A stretch of 64,000 nucleotides of DNA from positions 434,001 to 498,000 of the forward strand of contig NZ_CP088081.1 in NCBI RefSeq assembly GCF_021049305.1, written 5' to 3'. This DNA comes from Ideonella dechloratans. GTDB lineage: Bacteria > Pseudomonadota > Gammaproteobacteria > Burkholderiales > Burkholderiaceae_C. Below are positions 8,401 to 16,633 of this stretch, one piece after another. Numbering within the stretch: position 1 is the stretch's first letter; every line of letters begins with the position of its first letter. The notes under the pieces were generated by a model. The model did not search any database, was not told the origin of the DNA, and saw nothing but the letters and a program-made list of their open reading frames with translations. Position numbers and translations under genes: made by a program.

Positions 8401-9850
8401 GCACCGTGCGCACCACTACATGGGGCGGCCACTGTGGCGCAAGGCCGGTGACATGGACCGCCTCTGGCACCAGGGCAAGTCGGCCTCTGCCCGCGGTGCC
8501 AGCGCACTGGACAAGTCACCCGAGCCCTCGGTGTACGCGGACGGTGGCTGTGGCTACTTTGTCTCCCGCAACGCCATGCACATCCTGCGCTGGTATGCCG
8601 GCACCTCGTCGGGCGCGCGCCTGCGGCTGGCCTCCTTCATGGAGGACAAGCTGGTGGGCGACCTGCTCGCGGGCTGCGGATTCCAGGTCAGCGACCAGGG
8701 TTACGACACGCACCTGAGGCGCCGCTTTGGCGCGGGGGCGACACCGGTCAACGTCTGGCACAACCGCTTCTATCCGGGGCGGTCCAGTCCGACCTGGGTC
8801 ACCCACCTGGACGAGCATGCATCCATGGGGCGGCTGGAGGCGGGCCTGTCATCCACGGCCCTGCGTCCCGCACGGCTTTGGCCCACGTTGGCGGCGCCCA
8901 CCCTGGGCGATGGCGGCCGGGCGCCCAACCAACTGGAGTTGCTGAGCGATCCTCAGGGTGTGACGCGACTGTCGGAGGCGCCGGTGATCCTGGTGGCGGT
9001 GGCACGCAACGAGAAGACCCTGATGCCCCACTTCCTGGCCCACTACCGCGGGCTCGGTGTGCGTCACTTCGTGCTGGTGGACAACCTGTCCGACGACGGC
9101 ACCCGCGAGTACCTGCTGGCCCAGCCCGATGTGGTGCTCTATTCCGCCGACACCGACTATCGTGACTCGCACTATGGGGTGGCCTGGCAGCAGGCGGTGC
9201 TGGGGGCACACGCCTTGGGGCGCTGGGTGGTGCTGGCCGACATTGACGAATTGCTGGTCTACGAAGACTGCGAGCGTCAGCCCATCACCCAGTGGCTGGC
9301 TGGCCTGCAGGCCCAGGGCCACGATGCGGCACAGACCCTGATGGTGGACATGTACCCGTCAGGGGAACTGGCCGAAGCCGACTTCGCCCAGGCTAAGAAC
9401 CTGTTCGAGGCGGCACCCTACTTCGACCGGCAGCCGCTGCAGCGCTGGCAGTTGGGGGCGGGCCACTACTCGAATGCCGTGACGTACCTCAGCGCACTGC
9501 GGCATCGACTCATTCCAGATTCGGCGCCGAATCTCTACACCTCCCAGAAGATCGCGGTGTTCCGGTATGCCCCTTGGGTCCGCCTGGCTCAGGGGCTGCA
9601 CTACGCCTCGAACCTGAGGGTGGCCCCGCAGCCGGCATTCTTTGCCCATTTCAAGTACCACGCCGGCTTCCACCAGAAGGTGCTGCATGAGATTGCGCGT
9701 AAGCAGCACTTCAATGGCGCGGAGGAGTACAACAAATACTTGGCTATGCTGCTTGAATCCAGTGGTGGCTTCTTTGATGTCGACCGCTCAGCGAGGTGGT
9801 CTGGGAGTCTTTCATTCACGAGCGGCGTGAAGGGGCTGATTCATGGATGA
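5492..9850 (+). CDS. Giant multidomain protein: tandem beta modules, helical middle, GT31-like and GT92/GT2-like glycosyltransferases
   Basis: A 1452-residue soluble protein with no signal peptide. Residues 29-195 and 199-370 are two copies of a module starting with G-x-VEA-x-EG-L-x-LRGWA and spaced 170 residues apart; their first 50 coding bases match at 41 positions, so the duplication is recent. A helix-rich stretch without recognised domains follows to about 860. Residues 866-1110 look like a Fringe/GT31-type transferase: VVYSCRANLEGRVRAIRESW, the DxD-like YKIDDDCHLNV (about 953) and DGGCGYFVSRNAM. Residues 1165-1400 look like a GT2/GT92-type transferase: VAVARNEKTLMPHFLAHY, VDNLSDDGTREYL and the DxD-like VLADIDELLVYED. 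It probably adds two sugars of the capsule repeat. It starts 25 bp after kpsD and overlaps the next gene by 8 bp. Sugar specificity is unknown. Confidence 0.8.
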   Translation: MSLRRARVVWGPQAEGNVGGGVAIASIQGRVEALEGLTLRGWALGADDIDQDLTLCLDGAPMEAAVRRAEREDVRAAFQSERLDLGFLIDLPPALWDRIPQEGAGTLSVQVGQQVLVSVPSMEWHRERLKQVLEEALNLHSAALTSAGNPEGLSLASRQLLLDHAHRAGLAACLPPDWVEEIPVRSSDESQPEAPPVQGQVEAMEGLLLRGWAATGEAGQETISLWLGDAPVDAAVVRVEREDVRRAVHGASALPGFEIEVPSQIWDRLTADQQPQIQVRVNGQVLPSAVNLHLSRRRLVDELWGLHALAGSAATAAGAELQRYQYRLFAAIEHAVHAALLPDLPPELDAFVQREAERFGLSALLTQGTGVRELLSQGGERDLGRMALWRAQRDFNQRWVSGRRAIEVLQETLSAVPLGEVTRQSFLRDTVPFFCSLRQYHEIRPLLDIAALREQGATDHASSVSLALPEHVASLDFTRAAEMVWRLLELPGWLNTECVGQAAWDLLQQSERRPLADEAVGGLVRALAYLISGLAKNPWARSHDSHLIDAQVSLLLMMPALPANLATEVLEQAERSYQYVPAFWTCLDRRWPDVRTQPDRLRRGRAVMQELQSLLVPPSGQAPDGQALKRAQALLRYGQARWQADALQISRELLLAAVPGEDLATRVSDMAAEAEGLGMEEVMRLAAHPLMDEQAELPSEALQAVVRNTGKARLPEWARWAWATWDGLNEATELTASPALPSLASCRRLNKWDTHFLGTYLATVRLALMAEQAPQGDGQLPEVELAELRSLWMSAWQERAHDKPLVAPLWNALYLLRRLACRWPDQAGWAALIHDFERCLPEDKRAASLLPEDGALRLRSPGWLQDTLVVVYSCRANLEGRVRAIRESWGRTLTEHGVPWVVLVGDGDGAAPEGMAGHVLALAAPDTYEHLPAKTLAVLDWVEAHTDFCYVYKIDDDCHLNVEAFLARSLHRAHHYMGRPLWRKAGDMDRLWHQGKSASARGASALDKSPEPSVYADGGCGYFVSRNAMHILRWYAGTSSGARLRLASFMEDKLVGDLLAGCGFQVSDQGYDTHLRRRFGAGATPVNVWHNRFYPGRSSPTWVTHLDEHASMGRLEAGLSSTALRPARLWPTLAAPTLGDGGRAPNQLELLSDPQGVTRLSEAPVILVAVARNEKTLMPHFLAHYRGLGVRHFVLVDNLSDDGTREYLLAQPDVVLYSADTDYRDSHYGVAWQQAVLGAHALGRWVVLADIDELLVYEDCERQPITQWLAGLQAQGHDAAQTLMVDMYPSGELAEADFAQAKNLFEAAPYFDRQPLQRWQLGAGHYSNAVTYLSALRHRLIPDSAPNLYTSQKIAVFRYAPWVRLAQGLHYASNLRVAPQPAFFAHFKYHAGFHQKVLHEIARKQHFNGAEEYNKYLAMLLESSGGFFDVDRSARWSGSLSFTSGVKGLIHG
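5571..6130 (+). repeat. Internal direct repeat marking the duplicated N-terminal module
   Basis: Bases 5571-5620 and 6081-6130 align without gaps at 41 of 50 positions, ending in ten identical bases (AGGCTGGGCC). The 510-bp offset is exactly 170 codons, so the repeat is an in-frame duplication of one protein module of the giant glycosyltransferase. Confidence 0.85.
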
Positions 9851-11531
9851 GGATCGAGGCAGGGTGCGCATGGATGCACCCGAGCGAGTACTTTGGTGGT
9901 TTCCATCCGGAGGTCTTCTGTCTCCGCTGGATGAGATGACATCCGTTGAGCTTGGAAGGGTTCTGGTCAGGCCATTTTCACTTTTCCAGGCAGGGTCGTT
10001 GATTGTTGGCCAATGGGATGAGCCAGGACGAAGAGTTGGGTGCAGGAAGTCCTTGCAGGCCCTGTTGGAATCCTCTGGATCAATACTTCATGTCGTCCAG
10101 GATGGATCCGTAGCGTTCCAATGGGCTTTGCTTGAGGCCGCGTCCCGTGCAGGCTACAGGCATCGAGTGGTGAGTTGGCGGAGCCCGTTGCAATGTCTGA
10201 GGGCGGTGGTTCGGGAGGGGAAATGGAACGGGATCGACAGCAAGTTGCCACCGCTGCTAAGAGAAAATCAGCGATGCCAGAATCGTCTGACCTATTTGCT
10301 CCGTCTGATGGACGAGGGGGACCATCGTTGGGAGTTGGTCGAGCCCGTCGGAACTGAGGGGGATTGGGCGCGTGGTCTGCCTCCGGTGGTAAGCGAGCGT
10401 CTGCGTGATCAAGCCTTGGCGGTTCAACTCCCGCTGACTGAGGCGCAAGAGCAATTGCTGACGCTGGAGTCTGGTTGGCTCACAGGTCTTGAGCAACTGC
10501 CCACTTTACTTCGACCCAAACTTGTACGGCCATCCATCGAGGATGCGCGAGTCAAGTTGGTCCGTCTGGAAGGAATCCCTCCGTTGTTGCCCCGGGGGGA
10601 GCGCAGCCAAGCCAGTGGCATTGTGCTTTTCGACAGTACCGAGCCTGCAGAGCTTGAGATGGTGCAATCTGGGGAAAGTACAGTGCTGGCATGGCCACGA
10701 CCATCGCCTGCGCTGGCGAGCAAGTGGCCCGATCTACCCGCTGCTCGCCAAGCCCGCCTGTCGTCAGTCTCGCTTCTGGCTGATGCCAAGTCGCCGGTCC
10801 ATCTGCGCCTAAGGTCTCGGAAGGGCGAGGAAGTGCCTGTGCTGAATGTTGAGTTCAGGGAGTATCCATCGCCGGCCGTGAATGGGATATTCTTGGCGCA
10901 GTGGTCGATTGGTTATCAATCGATTCCAAAAGTGGCCTGTACTTCTTTGAAGGAAGCGCTGTTCCTCTTGGCCACAGGTGAGAATTTTGGTGATCGAAAA
11001 CGTCCAGGTGGCGGGTATATTCACGACTACTTCTTTCGGCATGAGCAGGACATTGCGCAGGCTGCTTGGCGCTTTGTCGTGGTTCGGGATCCTATTCAAC
11101 GATTTCTGTCTGGATTTTCCAATAGGGTCTTGCATTATCGCGAACTTTCTAGGGAATACTTGGCGTCGCTGCCCAGCATGAGTGGCGTGGATTTAGAAGA
11201 TTTTCCAGCCAACCCCAGTCTCGATCAGTTCATCGCGAACTTTGAGTTCTATTGCCAAGTGCCGACGATCCGGCACCATTTTTCGCCTATCAGTGCCTTC
11301 GTGGCGCCACTGGAATCATTTAGTAGGGTCTATGCGTTCCACGAGATTGACGCACTTGCTGCGGATATATCAAAAAGGACCGGGCAGGAATTCAGGATTC
11401 CTCATTCTCAGCAAGGTGGACCCAAGCTGAAATTGGAACGCCTTGGGGGTGATTCGCTCAGAAGGCTGGTGAAAATATATGAGGCTGACTATGAGATGCT
11501 CAAGCATTTTTACCTGCCTCCTTCGCGCTGA
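9843..11531 (+). CDS. Carbohydrate sulfotransferase (Sulfotransfer_2-like C-terminal domain) with unknown N-terminal half
   Basis: A 562-residue protein. The C-terminal part carries the two PAPS-binding signatures of carbohydrate sulfotransferases: the 5'-phosphosulfate loop SIPKVACTSLKEAL (about residue 360) and the 3'-phosphate site VVVRDPIQRFLSGFSNR (about 411). This pattern is that of the chondroitin/HNK-1-type family, so transfer of sulfate from PAPS to a sugar hydroxyl is the likely reaction. Residues 1-330 have no recognised domain. The base composition is unusual: sample lines at 11041 and 11341 are 55% and 48% GC, against over 70% in most of the locus, suggesting separate acquisition. 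It overlaps the preceding gene by 8 bp. Confidence 0.85.
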   Translation: MDEDRGRVRMDAPERVLWWFPSGGLLSPLDEMTSVELGRVLVRPFSLFQAGSLIVGQWDEPGRRVGCRKSLQALLESSGSILHVVQDGSVAFQWALLEAASRAGYRHRVVSWRSPLQCLRAVVREGKWNGIDSKLPPLLRENQRCQNRLTYLLRLMDEGDHRWELVEPVGTEGDWARGLPPVVSERLRDQALAVQLPLTEAQEQLLTLESGWLTGLEQLPTLLRPKLVRPSIEDARVKLVRLEGIPPLLPRGERSQASGIVLFDSTEPAELEMVQSGESTVLAWPRPSPALASKWPDLPAARQARLSSVSLLADAKSPVHLRLRSRKGEEVPVLNVEFREYPSPAVNGIFLAQWSIGYQSIPKVACTSLKEALFLLATGENFGDRKRPGGGYIHDYFFRHEQDIAQAAWRFVVVRDPIQRFLSGFSNRVLHYRELSREYLASLPSMSGVDLEDFPANPSLDQFIANFEFYCQVPTIRHHFSPISAFVAPLESFSRVYAFHEIDALAADISKRTGQEFRIPHSQQGGPKLKLERLGGDSLRRLVKIYEADYEMLKHFYLPPSR

Positions 11532-11570
11532 CGGCCGCGGAGCGGATGAATATTTTAAAGGCGGTGCCAA

Positions 11571-12302
11571 ATGTCTGACTCGTCTTCCTCGTTCAGGGCT
11601 GGTGAGTTGCAAGAGATCTTGCTCGGATTGAGGGATTTGCAGCGCCGCCTTGACGAGCTTGTGGTAACAGCGGGTACGCTGTCGGCTTCGACGGAAGCAT
11701 GTCCCGCGGAAGCTTCTTCGTTAGCTTTGGATATCGAGCCAGAAATTTTCTGGCGCCCGTTAAGGCAACCCGTGATCCAGCAGCCTGTGCGTGGCACATC
11801 GCTGGACAAATGTATACGGTTTTATGCAGGGAGCCATCGGGGTTGGGTGCTCTTGGCGCAGCGACCAGCCGTCGGATCACGGACGGGACGTTTCGAGCTC
11901 GGCATCAATTTTCGAGAGTTCGATGGTGAATGGATGTCGATCGTCTTTGACCTCCGAGCGGCGCTGAAGACCGAAGTGGCCGGCGGGGCTCGGTTGCTGG
12001 TGTCGACCCAAGTCGATTCGTTCCCTCGTTCTCCCGTGCAATTCAAGTGCGGCTGGCGCCATGCAGGTCAAGAATCTCAGGCAAGACAGACTGCTGCCTT
12101 GGAGGGAGAGACCCTGCACTTTCAATTGGATCTTGGTCCGCTTAGACCTCAAGAGCTTGAGGCACTGGAACTGCATGTAATTTTTCCTGTCTCCGGACGC
12201 GGGGCAATTTATCTTCGTTCCCTGCGTGCGTCTCTGTTGCTAACGGGGGATGCGGAGGGGTCGACCGCGGCTGACCCCGATGTGTTCGAGGACGCACCAT
12301 GA
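11571..12302 (+). CDS. Unknown beta-rich protein in capsule locus
   Basis: A 243-residue protein of no recognised family. Residues 10-35 form a short helix that may be coiled coil (LQEILLGLRDLQRRLDELV). Residues 75-225 alternate short hydrophobic and polar stretches (RGWVLLAQRP, FELGINFREFDGEWMSIVFDLRAAL, LHFQLDLGPLRPQELEALELHVIF), which suggests a beta-sandwich such as a carbohydrate-binding fold. There is no signal peptide. It follows the low-GC sulfotransferase by 39 bp and shares its composition, so the two may have arrived together. Its stop overlaps the next ATG (ATGA at 12299-12302). An accessory role to a glycosyltransferase or sulfotransferase is a guess. Confidence 0.7.
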   Translation: MSDSSSSFRAGELQEILLGLRDLQRRLDELVVTAGTLSASTEACPAEASSLALDIEPEIFWRPLRQPVIQQPVRGTSLDKCIRFYAGSHRGWVLLAQRPAVGSRTGRFELGINFREFDGEWMSIVFDLRAALKTEVAGGARLLVSTQVDSFPRSPVQFKCGWRHAGQESQARQTAALEGETLHFQLDLGPLRPQELEALELHVIFPVSGRGAIYLRSLRASLLLTGDAEGSTAADPDVFEDAP

Positions 12303-13207
12303 ACAAGGAGATGTTCACGGAACCTGGGCGACTGTCGCATGCTGTGATCGACTGGTCACACGGCCGCGTGCTCGGCTTCGCCGTGCCCGCAGACGAATCC
12401 GTGCGTCACGAGCGGGTGGAGCTTTGCCTTGATGGTGTTGCGCTCACCTCGGCTGTGGCCCAGCGGTCGATGTTCGACTTCAACGAGGCCTGGGGCGGGT
12501 TGCCGATACCTCCCCGGGAGGGCTGCGCTTTCTCGCTGCGCATCCCGCAGGCCAGCCTGCTGCCCAGTCAACTGGAGGCAGACGCTGTCCTGCTGGGGGT
12601 GCGTGACAGCCAGGGGCGCTGGCTGCTTGAACAGAGGCTCCGGGGCCCGCACGAGGTGCTCGCCCTGACCGAAGGCGCGCCACTGGACCTGCTGTACAGC
12701 GTGGCGTTCGACCGGGTGCGTGAAGGGGTCCTGCGGGGGCATGTGCATGACCGTCACCGCCTGGGGCATGTGCCGGCCTTGCAGACGCGACTCAACAACG
12801 GGACGCCGGTACCCTTGCCGTTTGCGGGGGCGATGGACGATGCCGGGAACTTCTCCTTCGAGCTGAGCCTGCCGCTGGAGGCCCTGGTCGATGGGGAGAA
12901 CCGTCTGCATGTCCAGGGTCCGGAGGGCCAGCCGCTGGCCAGCTATCCCATCCGGCTGGGCCCTGCATCGGATTCCTTGGCCGAGCATCGACTGCAGGTG
13001 CTCGAGGCGGAGGTCGAGTTTCTCAAACAGCTGCTGCTGACCCGACCCGATGACACGGCGCCGGCGCGCCTGGATCTGTTCAAGACCGAAGTGATCGGGC
13101 TGTGCTCCGAGATGTTGAGCCTGCAGCGCGTGCAGCTGGAACGCGAGTTCCAGGCGCGTTTGGCGGCCCATCCGACAAGCGACGCGGCGAATCGGAACGT
13201 CCCATGA
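12299..13207 (+). CDS. Unknown protein: two beta modules plus C-terminal coiled coil
   Basis: A 302-residue protein without signal peptide or known catalytic motif. Residues about 16-115 (HGRVLGFAVPADESVRHERVEL with LCLDGVAL) and about 125-225 (REGVLRGHVHDRHRLGHVPAL, NFSFELSLPLEALVDGENRLHV) are two modules of a type also seen in the 1452-residue glycosyltransferase. Residues 230-295 are a Leu/Glu-rich helical tail, probably coiled coil (HRLQVLEAEVEFLKQLLLT, EMLSLQRVQLEREFQARL). It overlaps the neighbours on both sides by 4 bases, and the GT4 gene after it starts inside its stop. A docking or scaffolding role for that transferase is plausible but not shown. Confidence 0.7.
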   Translation: MNKEMFTEPGRLSHAVIDWSHGRVLGFAVPADESVRHERVELCLDGVALTSAVAQRSMFDFNEAWGGLPIPPREGCAFSLRIPQASLLPSQLEADAVLLGVRDSQGRWLLEQRLRGPHEVLALTEGAPLDLLYSVAFDRVREGVLRGHVHDRHRLGHVPALQTRLNNGTPVPLPFAGAMDDAGNFSFELSLPLEALVDGENRLHVQGPEGQPLASYPIRLGPASDSLAEHRLQVLEAEVEFLKQLLLTRPDDTAPARLDLFKTEVIGLCSEMLSLQRVQLEREFQARLAAHPTSDAANRNVP

Positions 13208-14469
13208 GCGGTGTGCCGGCCGGCGCGGCCCGGCGCCGACTCTACGTTTTCACGCCGCTGCCGCCGCAGCGCAACGGCTTGGCCGACTACATTGCCGAGT
13301 ACCTGCCCTGGCTGGCGCGCGATCATGAAGTTTGCGTCGTGGCCGCGTCGGACCAGTTGGAGCGGGTGCGACAGGCCCGTCCGGCCCATGCGGACTGGAC
13401 GGTGATCGGTGAGGCCGAGTTTCTGGCGCGCCAGCCCGACCCGCAGGGGCAGATCCTCTACAACCTGGGCAACAACGGCGACTGTGTCCACATGCTGGAC
13501 CACCTCCTGGCCTACCCCGGGGCGGTGGTGCTGCACGATGTCTCCCTGTTCTACCTGCACCAGCTGGCCGCCGAGCGCGGTTGGATGGGGGCGCTGATGG
13601 CCGGCTGGCTGGCCGAGGATGGCCATGCTGTCCCCCCGGCCTTCCTGCGGCGGGACGGTTCGCTGGGGGTGACGCCGGGCTTGATGTACCAGGAGTGCCT
13701 CATGCTGGCGCGGGTGCTGAAGCAGGCCTCGGGTGTCCTCGTGCACACCCGCTATGCCGAGACCCGCTTGTTGGGCGCCGTCCCCGAACTGGATCGGCGG
13801 CGTCTGGCCCGCATTCCGCACTTTGTCCTGCCGCCCGCACCGCCCGGTGAAGAGGCACCGGCCATCCTGCAGGCCTGGGGCATCGGCCCGCAGCACCAGT
13901 TGCTGCTGGTGCCGGGCTTTCTCACCGGCAACAAGATGCTGTACGAGGTGCTGGCGGCCTACCGCCAGGTCCAGCCCAGTTGCCCGATGCTGCGACTGGT
14001 GTTTGCTGGCGAGGAGCGACCTGCGGAGTACGACCTGGCCCGGCGCATTGCCGCCTGGTGGCCTGAGGGTGATGGCCCGGTGGTCACGGGCTACCTGGAT
14101 GCCGAAGCGCTCGACGTGCTGCTTGCACGGGCCGATCTGAGCTTTGTGCTGCGCTATCCCACCTATGGCGAGTCCTCAGGCATCCTGCCCCGAGCGGCGC
14201 TGGGCGGTGGGCGGGTGGTCACCGTCGACATTGGTGCCTACCCGGAGTACGTCTCGCCTCAGGTGATGCCGGTGCCGGTCGGGCCAGGCCTGGTGGCCGC
14301 CCTGGCACAGGCCATGCGCGAAGTGGCGGCTGTGCCGAGCCTGGCGCCGGATGAGCGGCTGAAGCGTCAGACCGAAGAGCAGGCCCGCCAAGCCGATCGC
14401 TTGCCGCAGGCGCTGTATCCGGCCTGGCAGGCGTGGTTGGACCGCTGTCATCGGAGCAGCGCAGCATGA
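13204..14469 (+). CDS. GT4 family glycosyltransferase
   Basis: A 421-residue GT-B fold transferase. It opens with FTPLPPQRNGLADYIAEYLPWL, the N-terminal pattern of a GT4 subgroup. ILYNLGNNGDCVHMLDHL and VVLHDVSLFYLH follow. The donor half has LLLVPGFLTGNK, a distant E-x7-E region (YPTYGESSGILPRAALGG) and DIGAYPEYV. The frame is open upstream to 13102, but the ATG at 13204 overlapping the previous TGA is chosen. It is a paralogue of the GT4 gene at 20995. It likely adds one sugar of the capsule repeat at the cytoplasmic face; the sugar is unknown. Confidence 0.85.
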   Translation: MSGVPAGAARRRLYVFTPLPPQRNGLADYIAEYLPWLARDHEVCVVAASDQLERVRQARPAHADWTVIGEAEFLARQPDPQGQILYNLGNNGDCVHMLDHLLAYPGAVVLHDVSLFYLHQLAAERGWMGALMAGWLAEDGHAVPPAFLRRDGSLGVTPGLMYQECLMLARVLKQASGVLVHTRYAETRLLGAVPELDRRRLARIPHFVLPPAPPGEEAPAILQAWGIGPQHQLLLVPGFLTGNKMLYEVLAAYRQVQPSCPMLRLVFAGEERPAEYDLARRIAAWWPEGDGPVVTGYLDAEALDVLLARADLSFVLRYPTYGESSGILPRAALGGGRVVTVDIGAYPEYVSPQVMPVPVGPGLVAALAQAMREVAAVPSLAPDERLKRQTEEQARQADRLPQALYPAWQAWLDRCHRSSAA

Positions 14470-15464
14470 ATGCCCCTCTCGCACCTTCTCGTGTCCATGG
14501 GGTGGATCTTTCCTGTCTGATCGACGCCTGGCTGGCCGCGCTTTGGCGCCAGCGTCCGGGGCATGTGATCGTGCTGGCTCATGCGCAGCGGCGTTGGTGG
14601 CCTCTGCTGGAGCGCGCGGCCACCGTGGTGTGGCTGCATCCCGGCGACGATCCCCGTCGGGACTTTCACGCCCTGCCCGGTTGCCGGCCCACCCCGCGCC
14701 CGCGCCTGACCGTGAGCGAGCCAGCCCAGGCCCAGGATGCCAACGAACTCCTGTCCCGCGCGGCGCTGCGGGTGGGGGGGGTGACCGATGACGCACGCGC
14801 CGTGGCAGCCTGGCTGGCCCCGGCGGCTTGGCGCGACGGGCCCGGCGAGACCCTGCTGTGGGGGCGCGCGCAGGCGGCCGGCTGGTCCGCTTGCGCTCAG
14901 ACCATCGAGCGCCTGGGTCTGCAGCCCCTGCCGGCTCCGTCGGGGTGGCAGTGCCTGGCTTCTGCCGGTCTGCGGCAGACTGCCCAAGAGGCCGCGGCCT
15001 GGACGGGGCAGGGCAGTTCTGCCTGGGCCGTGACCGGGCCTCTGCGGGCCCCGCTGCGACTGCTGCAGACCGGGGAGCCGATCTGGCGGCTGCAGTTGCC
15101 GGGCTCGGAAGCCCAGGTGGCCAGTTCCGAACTGGCCCAGCAGCGCACCATGGTCTGGGGCCGTGCGCTCACCGACCGGCGAGGCAACTTCAGCCTGATC
15201 CGCCCCTGGGAAGGGCCCCTGTGCTGGCGGGCCCTGCTGCCCAACGTGCGTGTGCGGCTGGCGGAGCTGCCCCTGTACCTCCAGGGCGGGGGCTTGCGCC
15301 TGGCCCGGGCGAACTGGCGGGGCCAGGCGCTGCGTCTGCAGGCGGATCTGCCGGCCCTTCCGGAGGATCAGCCGGCCTTCTTCCACGGCAACGTCCCGGC
15401 CTGGGCCTTGCCGAAGGAGGATTTTTGCGAACTCAGCACCCTGGCCTGGGAGTGGCCGGCATGA
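14466..15464 (+). CDS. Unknown protein between two GT4 genes
   Basis: A 332-residue protein of no recognised family. It is rich in Trp, Ala and Leu (WLAALWRQRPGHVIVL, RRWWPLLERAATVVWLHPGDD), with a possible alpha/beta N-terminal half and a beta-rich C-terminal half (LCWRALLPNVRVRLAELPLYLQG). No signal peptide, membrane helix, metal site or DxD motif is evident. The ATG at 14466 overlaps the stop of the preceding GT4 gene, and its own stop overlaps the next gene's ATG (15461-15464). Translation is therefore coupled on both sides, and the product probably acts with these transferases. Its high GC is typical of the locus. Confidence 0.65.
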   Translation: MNAPLAPSRVHGVDLSCLIDAWLAALWRQRPGHVIVLAHAQRRWWPLLERAATVVWLHPGDDPRRDFHALPGCRPTPRPRLTVSEPAQAQDANELLSRAALRVGGVTDDARAVAAWLAPAAWRDGPGETLLWGRAQAAGWSACAQTIERLGLQPLPAPSGWQCLASAGLRQTAQEAAAWTGQGSSAWAVTGPLRAPLRLLQTGEPIWRLQLPGSEAQVASSELAQQRTMVWGRALTDRRGNFSLIRPWEGPLCWRALLPNVRVRLAELPLYLQGGGLRLARANWRGQALRLQADLPALPEDQPAFFHGNVPAWALPKEDFCELSTLAWEWPA

Positions 15465-16633
15465 GTGCCCTGCTTCCTCCTCCGCGCGCCCCCAGGGTGC
15501 TCTTGGTCACCTTCAACCGATTGGTGCCGGCCGATCAGGGCAATGCCCGCCGCATCATGCAACTGGTGCGGCTGTACGAGGCAATGGGCTTCGAGATCGA
15601 TCTGCTCTATCACCGGGAGGAGGGGCTGGATCCTGGGCTGCTGCGTGCCCTGCAGGGGCGCTTCGGCCGGGTTCAGCTGCTGGAGTCGCGCGCGTCCAAG
15701 CGCATCGGGGCAGACCATGTCTGCCAGCTGATGGACTGGTACGACCCGCAGCTGCACGCCGTGGCCAGCGAAATGCACCGCCTGCGCGGCTACCAGGTGG
15801 TGCATGTCAACTACGTCTGGTACGCCCCCTTGCTGCGGCACTTCGGGCCGGAGGTGCTGAAGGTGCTGGACAGCCACGACATCTTCGCCGACCGGGCCCT
15901 GGCTTATCAGCAGGCCGGCCTGGCGCCCGCCTGGTTCAGCACCAGCCTGCAACAGGAAGACGAGGCCTTCGCCTGGGCCGATGCGGTGCTGGCCATCCAG
16001 CGCGACGAGGCCCGGGCCATGGCCGCGCGCGGCCACCGCCATATCCTCTTCCTGCCTTACCTGGAGCCGCAGGTCGCGCCCTTCACGCCCCGCCGCCCTG
16101 GCGCACCCCTGGTGCTGGGCTACCTGGGCAGCGGCAACGACTGGAACATCCGCAGCCTGCGGGCCTTTCTGGATGCCTGGCAAGCCCGGCCTGACCGGCC
16201 GCCGGTGCAATTGCTGGTGGCCGGGGGGATCAGCCGCCACCTGGCGGAGCAGCCGGGGGTGGTGCGGCTGGGCTTCGTCCAGGAACTGCAGACTTTCTAT
16301 GGCGCCATCGACATCGCGATCAATCCGATGGTCGGTGGCACCGGTCTGAAGATCAAGACGGTGGAGCCGCTGTGTTTCGGGCGACCGGTGCTGGCCACCC
16401 CGGCCGGCATCCAGGGCTTGAACGAGGTGTGGCGCCTGCCGGTGGCCGAATCGCCCGAGGCCCTGGCCGAGTTGCTGTGTCGGACGCTGTCCGGCGATGC
16501 GACCGACACCCTGGCGGCCTGGCTGGCGCAGGCCCAGGCCACCCGGATGGCCCTGGATGCCCAGTTCGACGCCCAGCGGCAGCGTTTCTCGCGCTGGCTG
16601 TCCCGGCGCTTGTCGCTTCCGCTGGCGGGCTGA
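15461..16633 (+). CDS. GT4 family glycosyltransferase (sugar transferase of the EPS/PEP-CTERM-associated type)
   Basis: A 390-residue GT-B enzyme. The N-terminal domain starts VLLVTFNRLVPADQGNARRIMQLV and contains VLDSHDIFADR. The C-terminal domain has LGYLGSGNDWNIRSLRAFL and the donor-site stretch INPMVGGTGLKIKTVEPLCFG, which is characteristic of this GT4 subgroup. It should transfer one sugar to the growing capsule repeat. The frame is open far upstream (14828), but the ATG at 15461 overlapping the previous stop fits the family. A 178-bp non-coding stretch follows it, so an operon may end here. Confidence 0.87.
   Translation: MSALLPPPRAPRVLLVTFNRLVPADQGNARRIMQLVRLYEAMGFEIDLLYHREEGLDPGLLRALQGRFGRVQLLESRASKRIGADHVCQLMDWYDPQLHAVASEMHRLRGYQVVHVNYVWYAPLLRHFGPEVLKVLDSHDIFADRALAYQQAGLAPAWFSTSLQQEDEAFAWADAVLAIQRDEARAMAARGHRHILFLPYLEPQVAPFTPRRPGAPLVLGYLGSGNDWNIRSLRAFLDAWQARPDRPPVQLLVAGGISRHLAEQPGVVRLGFVQELQTFYGAIDIAINPMVGGTGLKIKTVEPLCFGRPVLATPAGIQGLNEVWRLPVAESPEALAELLCRTLSGDATDTLAAWLAQAQATRMALDAQFDAQRQRFSRWLSRRLSLPLAG

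Noticed and set aside
6059..8470. Minus-strand open frame of about 800 codons inside the giant glycosyltransferase
   Set aside because: It is an antisense shadow caused by high GC. The plus frame has clear glycosyltransferase motifs and the minus product has none.
13102..13203. Upstream extension of the first GT4 gene
   Set aside because: It lies fully inside the previous gene and the added residues are not family-like; the overlapping ATG at 13204 fits better.
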